Assembly: GCF_003687455.1 (NCBI RefSeq)
Contig: NZ_PHOA01000001.1
Coordinates: 1 to 64,000 of the forward strand
Direction: 5' to 3'
DNA length: 64,000 nucleotides
DNA from: Kocuria tytonicola
Lineage (GTDB): Bacteria; Actinomycetota; Actinomycetes; Actinomycetales; Micrococcaceae
In this document: positions 53,179 to 61,529 of the stretch, in pieces
Position numbering within the stretch: position 1 is the first letter of the stretch
Layout: each line of letters starts with the position of its first letter
Program-made: the position numbers and the translations under genes
The notes under the pieces: generated by a model
Seen by the model: only the letters and a program-made list of their open reading frames with translations
Database searches by the model: none
Told to the model about the DNA's origin: nothing

Positions 53179-53820
53179 ATGAAAATCCTCGTGACCGGTT
53201 TCGAACCCTTTGGCGGTGAGAGGGAGAACGCGAGCGGCGTCGTCGTCCACCGGCTCGGTGGGCTCACCGCGCCTGACGGCGCGCAGGTGGTGACGGCCAT
53301 CCTCCCCGTGACGTGGTCCGGTGCGCGCCCCGCGCTGCTGCGGGCCGTCGAGACCCACCGGCCGGACGCGGTCGTGGCGGTGGGCGAAGCGGGTGGCCGA
53401 GTGGCAGTCACCCCGGAGCGCTGGGCCAGGAACATGGGACACGGGCGCATCCCCGACAACGAGGGCGTGGTCCGGGACCCTGCCCCGCTCACGCGGGGGC
53501 CCGAACGCCTCGAGTCCCGCATCGATCCCGCCGTGCTCACCAGTGCCATTCAAGAAGCCGGTGTGCCTGCCGAGATCTCCAACGATGCCGGCGCGTTCCT
53601 GTGCAATGCCGTGTTCTGGTCCGCGCTGCACGCCACAGATCTTCCGGCCACCTTCATCCACGTGCCCGCGGTCAGGTCCCGGGGGTCGGCAGGTGTCGGC
53701 GCGGAGACCGACCCGGACGGGTCGCCAGCGAAGTCGACACTGAGTGTCGACGACCTCGTGCGCGCGCTGACGGCCGTGGTGCGCACGGTCGCCAGGGAGG
53801 CACGAACTCACTCATCCTGA
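53179..53820 (+). CDS. pcp: Pyroglutamyl peptidase (pyrrolidone-carboxylate peptidase)
   Basis: 213-residue cysteine peptidase (C15) removing N-terminal pyroglutamate. MKILVTGFEPFGGERENASG is the family opening; the catalytic Glu is in VAVGEAGGR, Cys in SNDAGAFLCNAVFW and His in TFIHVPAV. GGTGAG precedes the ATG. The VVV after ENASG is encoded by a copy of the dispersed 11-mer in a frame different from its usual Asp-Asp-Ala reading. Confidence 0.93.
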   Translation: MKILVTGFEPFGGERENASGVVVHRLGGLTAPDGAQVVTAILPVTWSGARPALLRAVETHRPDAVVAVGEAGGRVAVTPERWARNMGHGRIPDNEGVVRDPAPLTRGPERLESRIDPAVLTSAIQEAGVPAEISNDAGAFLCNAVFWSALHATDLPATFIHVPAVRSRGSAGVGAETDPDGSPAKSTLSVDDLVRALTAVVRTVAREARTHSS

Positions 53821-53945
53821 GTCGTCTGGCGGGTGAGCCGCGTCCAGCCCAACGAACGCTCGCTTGAAAGGGCCCGGGCAGCTGGGACGTGAATTCCCTG
53901 CGGCGCAGATGTCACCTGTGCGGTCGTACCACCGCGTGACGCTGT

Positions 53946-53967
53946 ATCATCGCCCTATGGCGATCAT
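53946..53967. promoter_or_regulatory. Operator-like palindrome over the ArsR -10 box and start codon
   Basis: ATCATCGCC (53946-53954) and GGCGATCAT (53959-53967) are inverted repeats with one mismatch in nine and a 4-base centre that includes the first two bases of the ATG. It overlaps the probable -10 TATCAT (53945-53950), a natural site for repression by the ArsR protein itself. Confidence 0.5.
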
Positions 53968-54451
53968 TCCTGAGGACCTTCCCTCCCTCGATGCGCGTGC
54001 CACCACCGCGTACGCACACCTCTTCCAGGCACTGAGCGAGCCCACGCGGCTGGCGGTCCTGCAGCACCTGGCCTCCGGCGAGCACCGGGTCCGGGATCTC
54101 GTGGGGCACATGGGTCTCGCCCAGTCCACCGTGAGCAAGCACCTGGCCTTCCTGGGCGAGTGCGGACTCGTCGAGACCCGCCCCGAGGGCCGCGCCACGT
54201 GGTACTCGCTGGCCCACCCCCACGAACTCGCTGCGGTGATCTCGGCCGCGGAGCACCTGCTGCACGCCACGGGCACCGACGCCGTCCTGTGCACCCACCT
54301 GCACCACCCGCCTCTCCCTGGGGGTCCCGCCCCGGTGCACCAGTCTCCGGACGGGCTCCCCGCGGCAGCACCCGCGTCCGGGCTCCACAGCGCGGACCCG
54401 GTCTGCGCGGAGGCCCCGGGGGCGACGACGCCGCGTCGGGACTCCCTCTGA
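53957..54451 (+). CDS. ArsR/SmtB-family metal-responsive repressor
   Basis: 164-residue repressor. Winged helix: LFQALSEPTRLAVLQHLASGEHRVRDLVGHMGLAQSTVSKHLAFLGECGLVETRPEGRATWYSL. A His-rich stretch after the domain (CTHLHHPP) and the paired HPHE...H on the last helix could form the metal site, fitting zinc- or nickel-type sensors. The C-terminal ~55 residues are Pro/Ala-rich. TATCAT ends 6 bases before the ATG (leaderless type). It overlaps the efflux gene by one base (TGATG). Confidence 0.92.
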   Translation: MAIIPEDLPSLDARATTAYAHLFQALSEPTRLAVLQHLASGEHRVRDLVGHMGLAQSTVSKHLAFLGECGLVETRPEGRATWYSLAHPHELAAVISAAEHLLHATGTDAVLCTHLHHPPLPGGPAPVHQSPDGLPAAAPASGLHSADPVCAEAPGATTPRRDSL

Positions 54452-55386
54452 TGGGCGCCGGACACTCCCACGGCCACGACCACGGCGCAGCCGCCGGGGA
54501 CCACCGCGGGCGGCTCTGGATCGCGTTCGGTCTCACGGCGGGCATGGTGGTCGCGCAGGCCGTGGGCTCGGTGGTGACTGGGAGCCTGGCCCTGCTCACC
54601 GACACCGTGCACGCACTCACCGACGCCCTTGGCCTGCTCGTCGCTCTGGTCGCGGCACACCTCGTGCGCCGCCCGGCGAACTCCCGGCGGACATGGGGTT
54701 TCCGCCGCGGCGAGGTGATCGCGGCGCTCGCCCAGGCGACTCTGCTGCTGGGTGTGGGGGTCTTCGCCGCGGTGGAGGGAATCCGCCGCCTACTGGAGCC
54801 GCACACCGTCCCACCCACCGAGCTGCTCGTGTTCGGCGCGGCGGGTCTGGCGTGCAACGTGGTCGCCATCCTGGTCCTGGCCTCGGGGCGGGGCGCCAAC
54901 CTCAACATGCGGGCGGCGTTCCTGGAGGTCGCCAACGACGCCCTGGGCTCGCTGGGCGTGATCGTGGCGGCCGTGGTCATCGCCACCACCGGATTCCAGC
55001 GGGCGGACACCGTGGCCGCCCTGTTCATCGCCGCGCTCATTCTCCCGCGTGCGGTGACCATCATGCGGGAGACCGCGGCCGTGCTCATGGAGTTCACGCC
55101 GCAGGGCGTGGATCTGGACCTCTTCCGTGAGCACATCATGGGCCTGCACCACGTGGTGGACGTCCACGACATCCACGCCTCGACCGTGGCCACGGGCCTG
55201 CCCACCATCAGCGCGCACGTGGTGGTCGAGGACGAGTGCTTCCGGGACGGCCACGCCGCCGAGCTGCTGCAGGACGTGAAGACGTGCGTGGCCGAGCACT
55301 TCGACGTGTCGGTCCACCACTCCACGTTCCAGATCGAGACGGTGCAGATCCGGGACGCGGAGTCGCAGGACGTGCTGCACGCCTGA
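54451..55386 (+). CDS. Cation diffusion facilitator (zinc-type efflux)
   Basis: 311-residue proton-driven metal exporter. Six helices; His-rich start HSHGHDHG, the site HxxxD equivalents in SLALLTDTVHALTDALGLLVAL (D...H..D) and FLEVANDALGSLGVIVAAVV, and a cytoplasmic C-domain with HHVVDVHDIHASTVATGLP. It is co-translated with the ArsR repressor, so the pair is a self-contained metal-resistance operon, most likely for zinc. Confidence 0.93.
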   Translation: MGAGHSHGHDHGAAAGDHRGRLWIAFGLTAGMVVAQAVGSVVTGSLALLTDTVHALTDALGLLVALVAAHLVRRPANSRRTWGFRRGEVIAALAQATLLLGVGVFAAVEGIRRLLEPHTVPPTELLVFGAAGLACNVVAILVLASGRGANLNMRAAFLEVANDALGSLGVIVAAVVIATTGFQRADTVAALFIAALILPRAVTIMRETAAVLMEFTPQGVDLDLFREHIMGLHHVVDVHDIHASTVATGLPTISAHVVVEDECFRDGHAAELLQDVKTCVAEHFDVSVHHSTFQIETVQIRDAESQDVLHA

Positions 55387-55419
55387 CCGGTTCACGCGCC
55401 CCGGACCTGGCACCTCAGC

Positions 55420-56604
55420 TCACCCCCGCGCCAGCCGCTCCCACGCCACGGACGCCAGGGCGGCGGCCTGCGCACCCAGGACGGAGTCGTCGAAGAGCAC
55501 CGTGGGCGAGTGGTTCCACCCGGCCGCGGCGGGGTCCACCTCCGGCGGGGTGCAGTGCAGGAAGAAGTAGCACCCGGGCACCTCCTGCAGCACGAAGGAG
55601 AAGTCCTCGGACCCCATGCGGGGGTCCCTGTTGAGGGAGACCCGGTCCGCGCCGAACATCCGGGTGAGGGTGTCGCTCACGAAGGCGGTCTCGGCGGCGT
55701 CGTTGACCGTGGGAGGGTACAGCTCGGACCAGTCGACCTCCGCGCGCAGGCCGTGGGAGGCGGCGATCCCGTCTGCGAGCTCCTGCACCAGGCGGGGGAA
55801 CCGGTCCGTGGTCTCCCGGGACAGCGTGCGCACGTCCCCGGACATGGTGGCGCTGTCCGGGATCACGTTGTTCACCGCTCCGGCGGAGAGCCGTGTCATG
55901 GTGGCCACCACGGGGTCGAACACGCTGAACCGGCGGGTCACCATGGTCTGCAGGGCGGTGCCGAACTCGCACAGCGCGGGCACCGGGTCCAACGCGGTGT
56001 GCGGCTGGGAGCCGTGCCCACCGCGGCCGTGGAAGGTCACCGAGAGGTTGTTCGCCCCGGCCATCGCGGTGCCGGGGCGGTAGCTGAACGTGCCGCACGG
56101 CCCGGGGTTCACGTGCAGACCGAAGGCAGCCACAGGGCGCTCGCCGGTCACGTCGAGCACACCCTCCTGGATCATGGGCTCCGCCCCACCGGGGCCCTCC
56201 TCCCCCGGCTGGAACATGAACGTGATGTTCCCGGCGAGCTCGTCCCGGCGCGCGCTCAGCAGCCGTGCCGCGCCCACGAGCGCGGCGGTGTGCAGGTCGT
56301 GCCCGCACGCGTGCATGGCCCCGTTCGTGGAGGCGTACTCCAACCCGGTCTGCTCCACGACCGGCAGCCCGTCCATGTCACCGCGCAGCAGCACGGTGGG
56401 GCCGGGCTTCGCGCCGCGCAGCACCGCGGTCACGGAGGTGAGGGCCTCACCCGTGCTGACCTCCAGGTCGAGCCCCTCCAGTGCGCGCAGCACCTGCTGC
56501 TGGGTCCACGGCACATGGGTGCCCACCTCGGGGTTGGTGTGCAGGGTGCGGCGCAGGGCCACCAGCTCGGGGTGCAGAAGCTGGGCGTCCTCCAGGAAGG
56601 TCAC
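55420..56604 (-). CDS. M20-family amidohydrolase
   Basis: 394-residue metallohydrolase removing acyl groups from amino acids or related amides (M20D). Metal site MHACGHDLHTAALVGAARLL, the catalytic Glu pair FMFQPGEEGPGGAEPMI, and HGRGGHGSQPHTALDPVPA and GSEDFSFVLQEVPGCYFF of the dimerisation and C-terminal parts. GTG start at 56604 with GAGGAG 8 bases upstream. It follows the DUF3253 gene by 30 bases and may belong to the same transcript. Confidence 0.92.
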   Translation of the reverse strand: MTFLEDAQLLHPELVALRRTLHTNPEVGTHVPWTQQQVLRALEGLDLEVSTGEALTSVTAVLRGAKPGPTVLLRGDMDGLPVVEQTGLEYASTNGAMHACGHDLHTAALVGAARLLSARRDELAGNITFMFQPGEEGPGGAEPMIQEGVLDVTGERPVAAFGLHVNPGPCGTFSYRPGTAMAGANNLSVTFHGRGGHGSQPHTALDPVPALCEFGTALQTMVTRRFSVFDPVVATMTRLSAGAVNNVIPDSATMSGDVRTLSRETTDRFPRLVQELADGIAASHGLRAEVDWSELYPPTVNDAAETAFVSDTLTRMFGADRVSLNRDPRMGSEDFSFVLQEVPGCYFFLHCTPPEVDPAAAGWNHSPTVLFDDSVLGAQAAALASVAWERLARG

Positions 56605-56634
56605 GTGCGGACTCCTCGATGTGGGCGGACGGGC

Positions 56635-57285
56635 TCACTCACCGTCCGCGGGCATTCCCGCGAGCTCCGGTCCGGGTGCGAGCCGGATGGGACCGCGGGC
56701 TGTACGAACGTCCACTGTCTCACCTTTCTGCTGGACCGTGATCTCACCCACACCGGCCATGTCGCCCGCGACCTCTCGAATCTGGGGCATGAGTTCGCGC
56801 CAGTTCTCCCCACCCAGCGTGCGGGCCACGTCCGACGGGCAGATGCTCGTGCCCGCCCGGTGCCGCAGCAGCGCCCTGACGGTGGCCGCCTCCCGGGCCC
56901 GCAGCCCCTCCTCCGACGGGGTCTCCCACCACGGCTCCCCGCGCTCGCCCAGGGCAACCTTCGCGTCCTGCACCCGATCGCGGGCGTGCTCGCGCTTCGA
57001 CCTCACCGCGCGCCGCGCACTCATCAGCTCGTCCACGAGCTCCTGGCGGAAGTTCTCGGGGATCCCGGGGTCCGTGGCACGCCACTTCCGCCCCTTGACC
57101 ACGATGTGGTGCCCGTCCGGGGTGCGCTCCGGTCCGGACGACGACGCCGCTGCCGCCCCCTCCGCCCCAGGGGTCGCCTCCGCGACGTCACCCGTCTCCG
57201 TCGTGTCCCCGGACTCCGTCCCGTGCTTCGCCGCCACCGCAGCCTCCTCCGTCGAGTGCTTGTTCTGGGAACCGTCCGCGCTCAT
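56635..57285 (-). CDS. DUF3253-domain protein
   Basis: 216-residue protein. Residues 1-55 are acidic and disordered (with a copy of the dispersed 11-mer). HHIVVKGRKWRATDPGIPE and the helical ELVDELMSARRAVRSKREHARDRVQDAKVALGERGEPWWE form the first conserved block, and EAATVRALLRHRAGTSICPSDVARTLGGENWRELMPQIREVAG is the winged-helix-like DUF3253 core. Function unknown. Its ATG overlaps the stop of the WcbI-like gene (ATGA). Confidence 0.78.
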   Translation of the reverse strand: MSADGSQNKHSTEEAAVAAKHGTESGDTTETGDVAEATPGAEGAAAASSSGPERTPDGHHIVVKGRKWRATDPGIPENFRQELVDELMSARRAVRSKREHARDRVQDAKVALGERGEPWWETPSEEGLRAREAATVRALLRHRAGTSICPSDVARTLGGENWRELMPQIREVAGDMAGVGEITVQQKGETVDVRTARGPIRLAPGPELAGMPADGE

Positions 57286-58232
57286 GTCCTCAGCCCCAGG
57301 GCCTCGATCAGCTGAGCGTGGCGGGCCAGACCGGCCGTCACCACCGAGGGGTGCTGCGCGTACCAGCGCAGGTGCTCGGCGGCCACGTCCTCCTCGGGGA
57401 CGTGCTCGCCCTGGATGATCCAGTCGTCGTGCGGGCCTCCCTCCAGGTCCGCGGGGTCGAACCCCAGTGCCGTGAGGGTGCTCGTGTAGATGGGCGCCCT
57501 GATGCCGCCGAGCAGCACCCGCCCGGGGTCCGGCACGGGTGCCGAGAGACCCACGTCGTCCAGGACGGCGGCGGCCACGGCCCGCAGCACCCCGTTGGTC
57601 GGGTGGTTGATCACGTGCACCGCGTTGGGCCCGGCCGCGTCCAGCAGGGAGGCGACGTCCAGCGTGCGGTGGGCCTGCTGGCGCAGCCGCAGCTGCCGCA
57701 GGGACTCCTCCCGGGCGGCGCGCACCGCGTCCGGTCCGGGCCGGGCCAGCTCCACACGGCGCTCACCACGGGCGGCCGCCGTGAGCACCCGGAGGTCGTG
57801 GTACGGCGCCACGGGCGGGTCGCCCACACCCGGTGCGCGCACGATCGCCAGGGTGGGCATCAGCGCCGTCCACCGCATGGCCGGGATCCGCACCACCCGG
57901 GCGTCGGCGGCGAGGTGCGGCAGGACGTCGTCGTTGCCCAGGGGCAAGGAGCGGTACCCCGCGGCCACGGGCTGGGTCACGAACAGGCTCAGCCGCGGCA
58001 GCAGGTCCAGCAGGTGCGGCAGGTCCTGCTCCAGCAGCTCGTGCACCGGGGGCATGCGCACACCGTGCCAGTCCCCCGCCAGGGCGCCGTGGAGCAGCAC
58101 CCGCAGGGACTCCGCCTGGCAGTTGCCGTACACGGCGAACAGCGGCCGATCCGGCAGCTCCGTGAGTCCGTAGAAGTCGCCGTAGTGGGCCCGGCGGCCC
58201 GGGTCCCGCGGATCGAATCCCAGCTCAGCCAT
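57282..58232 (-). CDS. WcbI-like polysaccharide biosynthesis protein (putative acetyltransferase)
   Basis: 316-residue protein with the WcbI hallmark AVYGNCQAESLRVLLHG at residues ~33-49; WcbI of capsule loci is a CoA-binding putative acetyltransferase. The middle has FVTQPVAAGYRSLPLGNDDVL and the late part VHVINHPTNGVLRAVAAAVLDDVG, both typical. It overlaps the glycosyltransferase upstream by 8 bases and the DUF3253 gene downstream by 4, so it is the third gene of a tight glycan operon. Confidence 0.8.
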   Translation of the reverse strand: MAELGFDPRDPGRRAHYGDFYGLTELPDRPLFAVYGNCQAESLRVLLHGALAGDWHGVRMPPVHELLEQDLPHLLDLLPRLSLFVTQPVAAGYRSLPLGNDDVLPHLAADARVVRIPAMRWTALMPTLAIVRAPGVGDPPVAPYHDLRVLTAAARGERRVELARPGPDAVRAAREESLRQLRLRQQAHRTLDVASLLDAAGPNAVHVINHPTNGVLRAVAAAVLDDVGLSAPVPDPGRVLLGGIRAPIYTSTLTALGFDPADLEGGPHDDWIIQGEHVPEEDVAAEHLRWYAQHPSVVTAGLARHAQLIEALGLRT

Positions 58233-59442
58233 GGTGTCCCACCCTGTCCTCGAGTCGTCGGTCGGTGTCCGCCGCGTGGGCGGCACTGTCTGCCGGTGCC
58301 ACGGTCTCGGGGCGCGACTCGCCGCGGTGCACGGCCCGGACCGAGCGCACCGTGAGCAGTCCCGGCACGTGGCTCTCGCCGCGGGCGCACCACTGCCGCA
58401 GCGCAACGTCCAGCACGAGGGGCGCCAGGACGTCCACCGCGACGACCGCGCGGTCCAGGATGCGGGCCGGGGGTTCTCCCGTGCGGACCCGCGGATCGGC
58501 GGCGAGCGCCTCGGGCACCTCGTCCCGGTCGGTGAACCACACACCGGCGTCGGTGTCCCGCAGCACGTGGGACGCGGTGAGGTAGGCCTCGGCGTCGTCC
58601 CTGTGGCCGGCCACGCGCACCACGGCCCACGGCTGCTCGTGCACCACGCCCGCCCCGCGGGTGCTCGGCAGCGGAATGCGCCGCGCGAGCGCCAGGGTCT
58701 CGGCGTCCTTGACGGCGCGGGTCGACGCCCGGCCCGCGAGGTCCGGCCCGTCGTGCCACGCCCCGGCGCCCGGCACGTGGATGAACTGCGCGCCCAGCTG
58801 GCGGCAGCGATACGCGAGGTCCCAGTCCTCTCCGCCGTAGCCCACGAGAGTCTCGTCGAATCCGCCGCAGCGCTCGAACAGGGCGCGGTCCACCGCGAGC
58901 AGCGCACTGATGACCAGCCGGAAGTCCTCGGTCCCCGCCGCGCGCAGGTTCTCGGTGCGCCGGTAGCCGTCCGTGAGCCACGCGGGGTCCTGCAGCCGCC
59001 GCACCCCCGGCACGGGCTCCCCCGCGACCCAGCGCAGGACGTCGGTCACGCCGCACCCCGTGAGGTCCGCGTGGTGACGTGCGCCCACGGCCAGCACGCC
59101 GTGGCCGTCGTCGGCGGACTCGAGGCCCGCGAGCAGTGCACCCACGAATCCGGGCTCGGGAATCATGTCCCCGTCCAGGAACACGAGCACCTCGCCCGAC
59201 GCCGCCCGCGCACCGAGGTTCCGGGCGGCACCGGCCCGGAACCCCAGGTTCTGCTGCCGCACCACGCGGCACGGGAAGGGCGTGGCGGGGAGCACCGGGG
59301 GGACCGCCGAGCCGTCGTCCCCAACCACCACCTCCAGCTGCCGCACCGAAAAATCCTGCCGTGCCAGTGCCGCCAGGGCACGGTCCAGACCCGCCTGGTT
59401 CTCGAAGTAGGGGATGACCACGCTAACCCGCGGCTCGTTCAT
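58225..59442 (-). CDS. Glycosyltransferase family 2
   Basis: 405-residue GT-A enzyme. MNEPRVSVVIPYFENQAGLDRALAALARQ, EVVVGDDGSAVPP, AGAARNLGARAASGEVLVFLDGDMIPEPGF (DxD motif DGD) and RCGGFDETLVGYGGEDWDLAYRC (acceptor/catalytic ED) are standard. A ~130-residue C-terminal part follows the catalytic domain. AGGGGAGGGGACCGC gives a strong ribosome site; the ATG overlaps the upstream glycosyltransferase stop by ATGA. Secreted or wall glycan synthesis is inferred. Confidence 0.92.
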   Translation of the reverse strand: MNEPRVSVVIPYFENQAGLDRALAALARQDFSVRQLEVVVGDDGSAVPPVLPATPFPCRVVRQQNLGFRAGAARNLGARAASGEVLVFLDGDMIPEPGFVGALLAGLESADDGHGVLAVGARHHADLTGCGVTDVLRWVAGEPVPGVRRLQDPAWLTDGYRRTENLRAAGTEDFRLVISALLAVDRALFERCGGFDETLVGYGGEDWDLAYRCRQLGAQFIHVPGAGAWHDGPDLAGRASTRAVKDAETLALARRIPLPSTRGAGVVHEQPWAVVRVAGHRDDAEAYLTASHVLRDTDAGVWFTDRDEVPEALAADPRVRTGEPPARILDRAVVAVDVLAPLVLDVALRQWCARGESHVPGLLTVRSVRAVHRGESRPETVAPADSAAHAADTDRRLEDRVGHHG

Positions 59443-60611
59443 GCGGTCCCCTCCCCTGCGGCAGCAGCGCGGGAACCGCGGGGCTCGGATGCCCCGAGAC
59501 CGGTATCCCCGGTGGACCGGGGTTCCCCGGCGAATCGGGCACCGCCGACACCCGACCCGGGACCCGAGGTCGGGTGCGTGGGACTGCCCGCACCGTTCTC
59601 CGAGGGGCGCTCGCCCGCCACGCGCACCCACTGGACCGCCGCGGCCCGGGCGGTCGAGGGCAGGTCCGCGGCGCGCCACTCGTCCGGGTGGATCCACGTG
59701 CTCAGGGGGTCCTCGAGGGCGCGGGCGAGGGAGGCGTCGAGGTCACTGATCAGGGTGAGGGCCCACGGCGCACGCTCCGCGAGCTCCTCGAAGAACGGGT
59801 GCGGCGTGACCAGGGGGCGGCGACCGCTGGCGATCCACCGCCCCACGGACCCGGACGCGGACACGTGCGACGGCGCGACCACCGGCACGGTGACCTGCTG
59901 GGCGGCACGGGTGAGGGCGGCGTCGTCCAGGAATCCCCTGGCCCGGAAGAAGTGGCCGTGGTGGCGGGCCTGGGCGTCCAGTGCGGGGATGAGGTCCTCG
60001 TGGCCGTCCGAGGCGCGGCCCAGCGCCAGCACCTCCACAGGGCCGGGAACGTCCGTCAGTGCCTGGACCACCCGGTCGTGGCCCTTGCCGGGGTACAGGA
60101 ACCCGAGCACCCCCACGGTGGGCTCCCCTCCCCCGGCGGCACGACGGCGCGCCTCCCGCCACTGCTCCGGCTCGGGCGGGTCCACGGGCAGGGGATCCAC
60201 CACCACGGACACGTCCGTGGAGCAGGGGACGTGGCGGCGCAGCTGCTCCCGCTCGGACGCGCTGCACACGATCACGGTGCGGGCGGCCTGAACCACCTCG
60301 GCGTAGGCGGCCCGGCGGGCCCCGAACGCGTGGCCGTCGGACGGCTGGGGAATGTCGTGGAGGGTCGCCGACACCGGCCGAACGGCCGCGATCTCCGCGA
60401 CCGCACGCGCGGCGAGCGCCGGGGAGGCCCCGAAGATCCGGTCCGTGAAGTGCAGGTGCACGGGGGACGTCCCGGCCACCAGACGGGGCATGAGCTCGTC
60501 CACCGTGCCGGTGAGGGACGGGGCCTGCGGCGTGCTGGACGCCAGGTGCTGCGCGTGCAGGCGCACGCCGTGCTGCGCTGGGCCCACACAGGCCAGGAGG
60601 GGTGTCGTCAC
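59439..60611 (-). CDS. Glycosyltransferase, GT-B/group 1 type
   Basis: 390-residue enzyme, first gene of the glycan operon. The N-domain has VSATLHDIPQP and TVIVCSASEREQL; the nucleotide-sugar domain begins PTVGVLGFLYPGKGHDRVVQALTDV, followed by HGHFFRARGFLDDAAL and VVAPSHVSASGSVGRWIASGRRPLV. The final ~60 residues are Pro/Gly-rich. TACAGT (minus strand 60623-60618) ends 6 bases before the GTG, suggesting a leaderless operon start. Confidence 0.85.
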   Translation of the reverse strand: MTTPLLACVGPAQHGVRLHAQHLASSTPQAPSLTGTVDELMPRLVAGTSPVHLHFTDRIFGASPALAARAVAEIAAVRPVSATLHDIPQPSDGHAFGARRAAYAEVVQAARTVIVCSASEREQLRRHVPCSTDVSVVVDPLPVDPPEPEQWREARRRAAGGGEPTVGVLGFLYPGKGHDRVVQALTDVPGPVEVLALGRASDGHEDLIPALDAQARHHGHFFRARGFLDDAALTRAAQQVTVPVVAPSHVSASGSVGRWIASGRRPLVTPHPFFEELAERAPWALTLISDLDASLARALEDPLSTWIHPDEWRAADLPSTARAAAVQWVRVAGERPSENGAGSPTHPTSGPGSGVGGARFAGEPRSTGDTGLGASEPRGSRAAAAGEGTA

Positions 60612-60865
60612 GCCCTCACTGTAGCCGCGGCCGCGGACGCGCAGAACGGGATCGGGCGGTCACCGCGACCGTGCCGGGGACGCCACCGCGCGCGCCGGGT
60701 GACGCAGGAACGGTCGGCGCCGGAGCGGTCGGTGAGCGAGCGGCCGACGCGGGAGCGGTGAGTGCGGCGGCAGCGGGTGCCGCCGCGGCGTCGTCGACCC
60801 GACCGGCCTCGGAGAGCTTGCCGAAGAAACTGTCGTGACAGGAATCATACTCACCGGGCAAAGAA

Positions 60866-60893
60866 TGCACTTGTGCAAAATTGCACGAGTGCA
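60866..60893 (+). promoter_or_regulatory. TetR operator overlapping promoter of the efflux pair
   Basis: TGCACTTGTGCAA (60866-60878) and TTGCACGAGTGCA (60881-60893) are inverted repeats matching at 12 of 13 positions around AA. TTGTGC (60871-60876) and TAACCT (60894-60899), 17 bases apart, make a good promoter, so the operator covers the -35 box and the whole spacer. A CTGTCGTGACAG palindrome lies further upstream (60831-60842). Confidence 0.7.
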
Positions 60894-60905
60894 TAACCTG
60901 GGGCG

Positions 60906-61529
60906 GTGACCACGTCCCAGCCCTCCCTGCGCGAACGCCACCGCGCGCGCACCCTTGCCGAGATTCACCGGGCCGCCCTGGACCTCGCCGGCGAGAGCAG
61001 CTACTCCGACACCACGGTGGACGCCGTGGCCGAGCGCGCCGGGGTCTCACGACGCACCTTCTTCAACTACTACGCGAGCAAGGAGGACGCCGTCCTGGGG
61101 CTCACGCCGCCGCACATCACGGAGGCCGCCCACGCCCGCTACATGGACCGCAGCACCGGGGACGAGTTCGCCCGCACAGTGCGCCTGTTCATGGACGTGC
61201 TGCGGGACGCCACCGGACCGCCCGAGTTCATGGCCCACCGGCAGGAACTCGTGGAGCAGCACCCGGAGCTCAAGCGCCGGATCGGGCTGCACGTCACCAC
61301 GGCGGAGAGCCTGGTGGTCTCCACCGTCACGGAGCAGTCCGCGCTCGGCGCGAGCCCGCGCTCCGAGGAGACCTCCCACGCCTTCGTCCTGCTCGCGGGG
61401 TCCGTCATCAAGTTCGCGTTCCGCACGGACTCCCACCTGGCCGCCGCGTCCCAGGACGACGCCGCCGTCCAGCACGCTCTCGACCACGCCATTGGCGTCT
61501 TCCGCACCGCACTCAAGGAGATCTCATGA
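60906..61529 (+). CDS. TetR-family repressor
   Basis: 207-residue repressor with helix-turn-helix RHRARTLAEIHRAALDLAGESSYSDTTVDAVAERAGVSRRTFFNYYASKEDAV and a helical ligand domain. TAACCT ends 6 bases before the GTG and no ribosome site is visible: leaderless type. It overlaps the efflux gene by ATGA and very probably binds the palindrome at 60866-60893. Confidence 0.92.
   Translation: MTTSQPSLRERHRARTLAEIHRAALDLAGESSYSDTTVDAVAERAGVSRRTFFNYYASKEDAVLGLTPPHITEAAHARYMDRSTGDEFARTVRLFMDVLRDATGPPEFMAHRQELVEQHPELKRRIGLHVTTAESLVVSTVTEQSALGASPRSEETSHAFVLLAGSVIKFAFRTDSHLAAASQDDAAVQHALDHAIGVFRTALKEIS

Noticed and set aside
55510-57315. A 601-codon plus-strand frame opposite the M20 and DUF3253 genes
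   Set aside because: Composition is that of an antisense shadow and two well-supported genes occupy the other strand.
60612-60840. A small gene between the glycosyltransferase and the TetR operator
   Set aside because: Both strands give only Ala/Pro/Arg-rich low-complexity frames with no start signal or family similarity.
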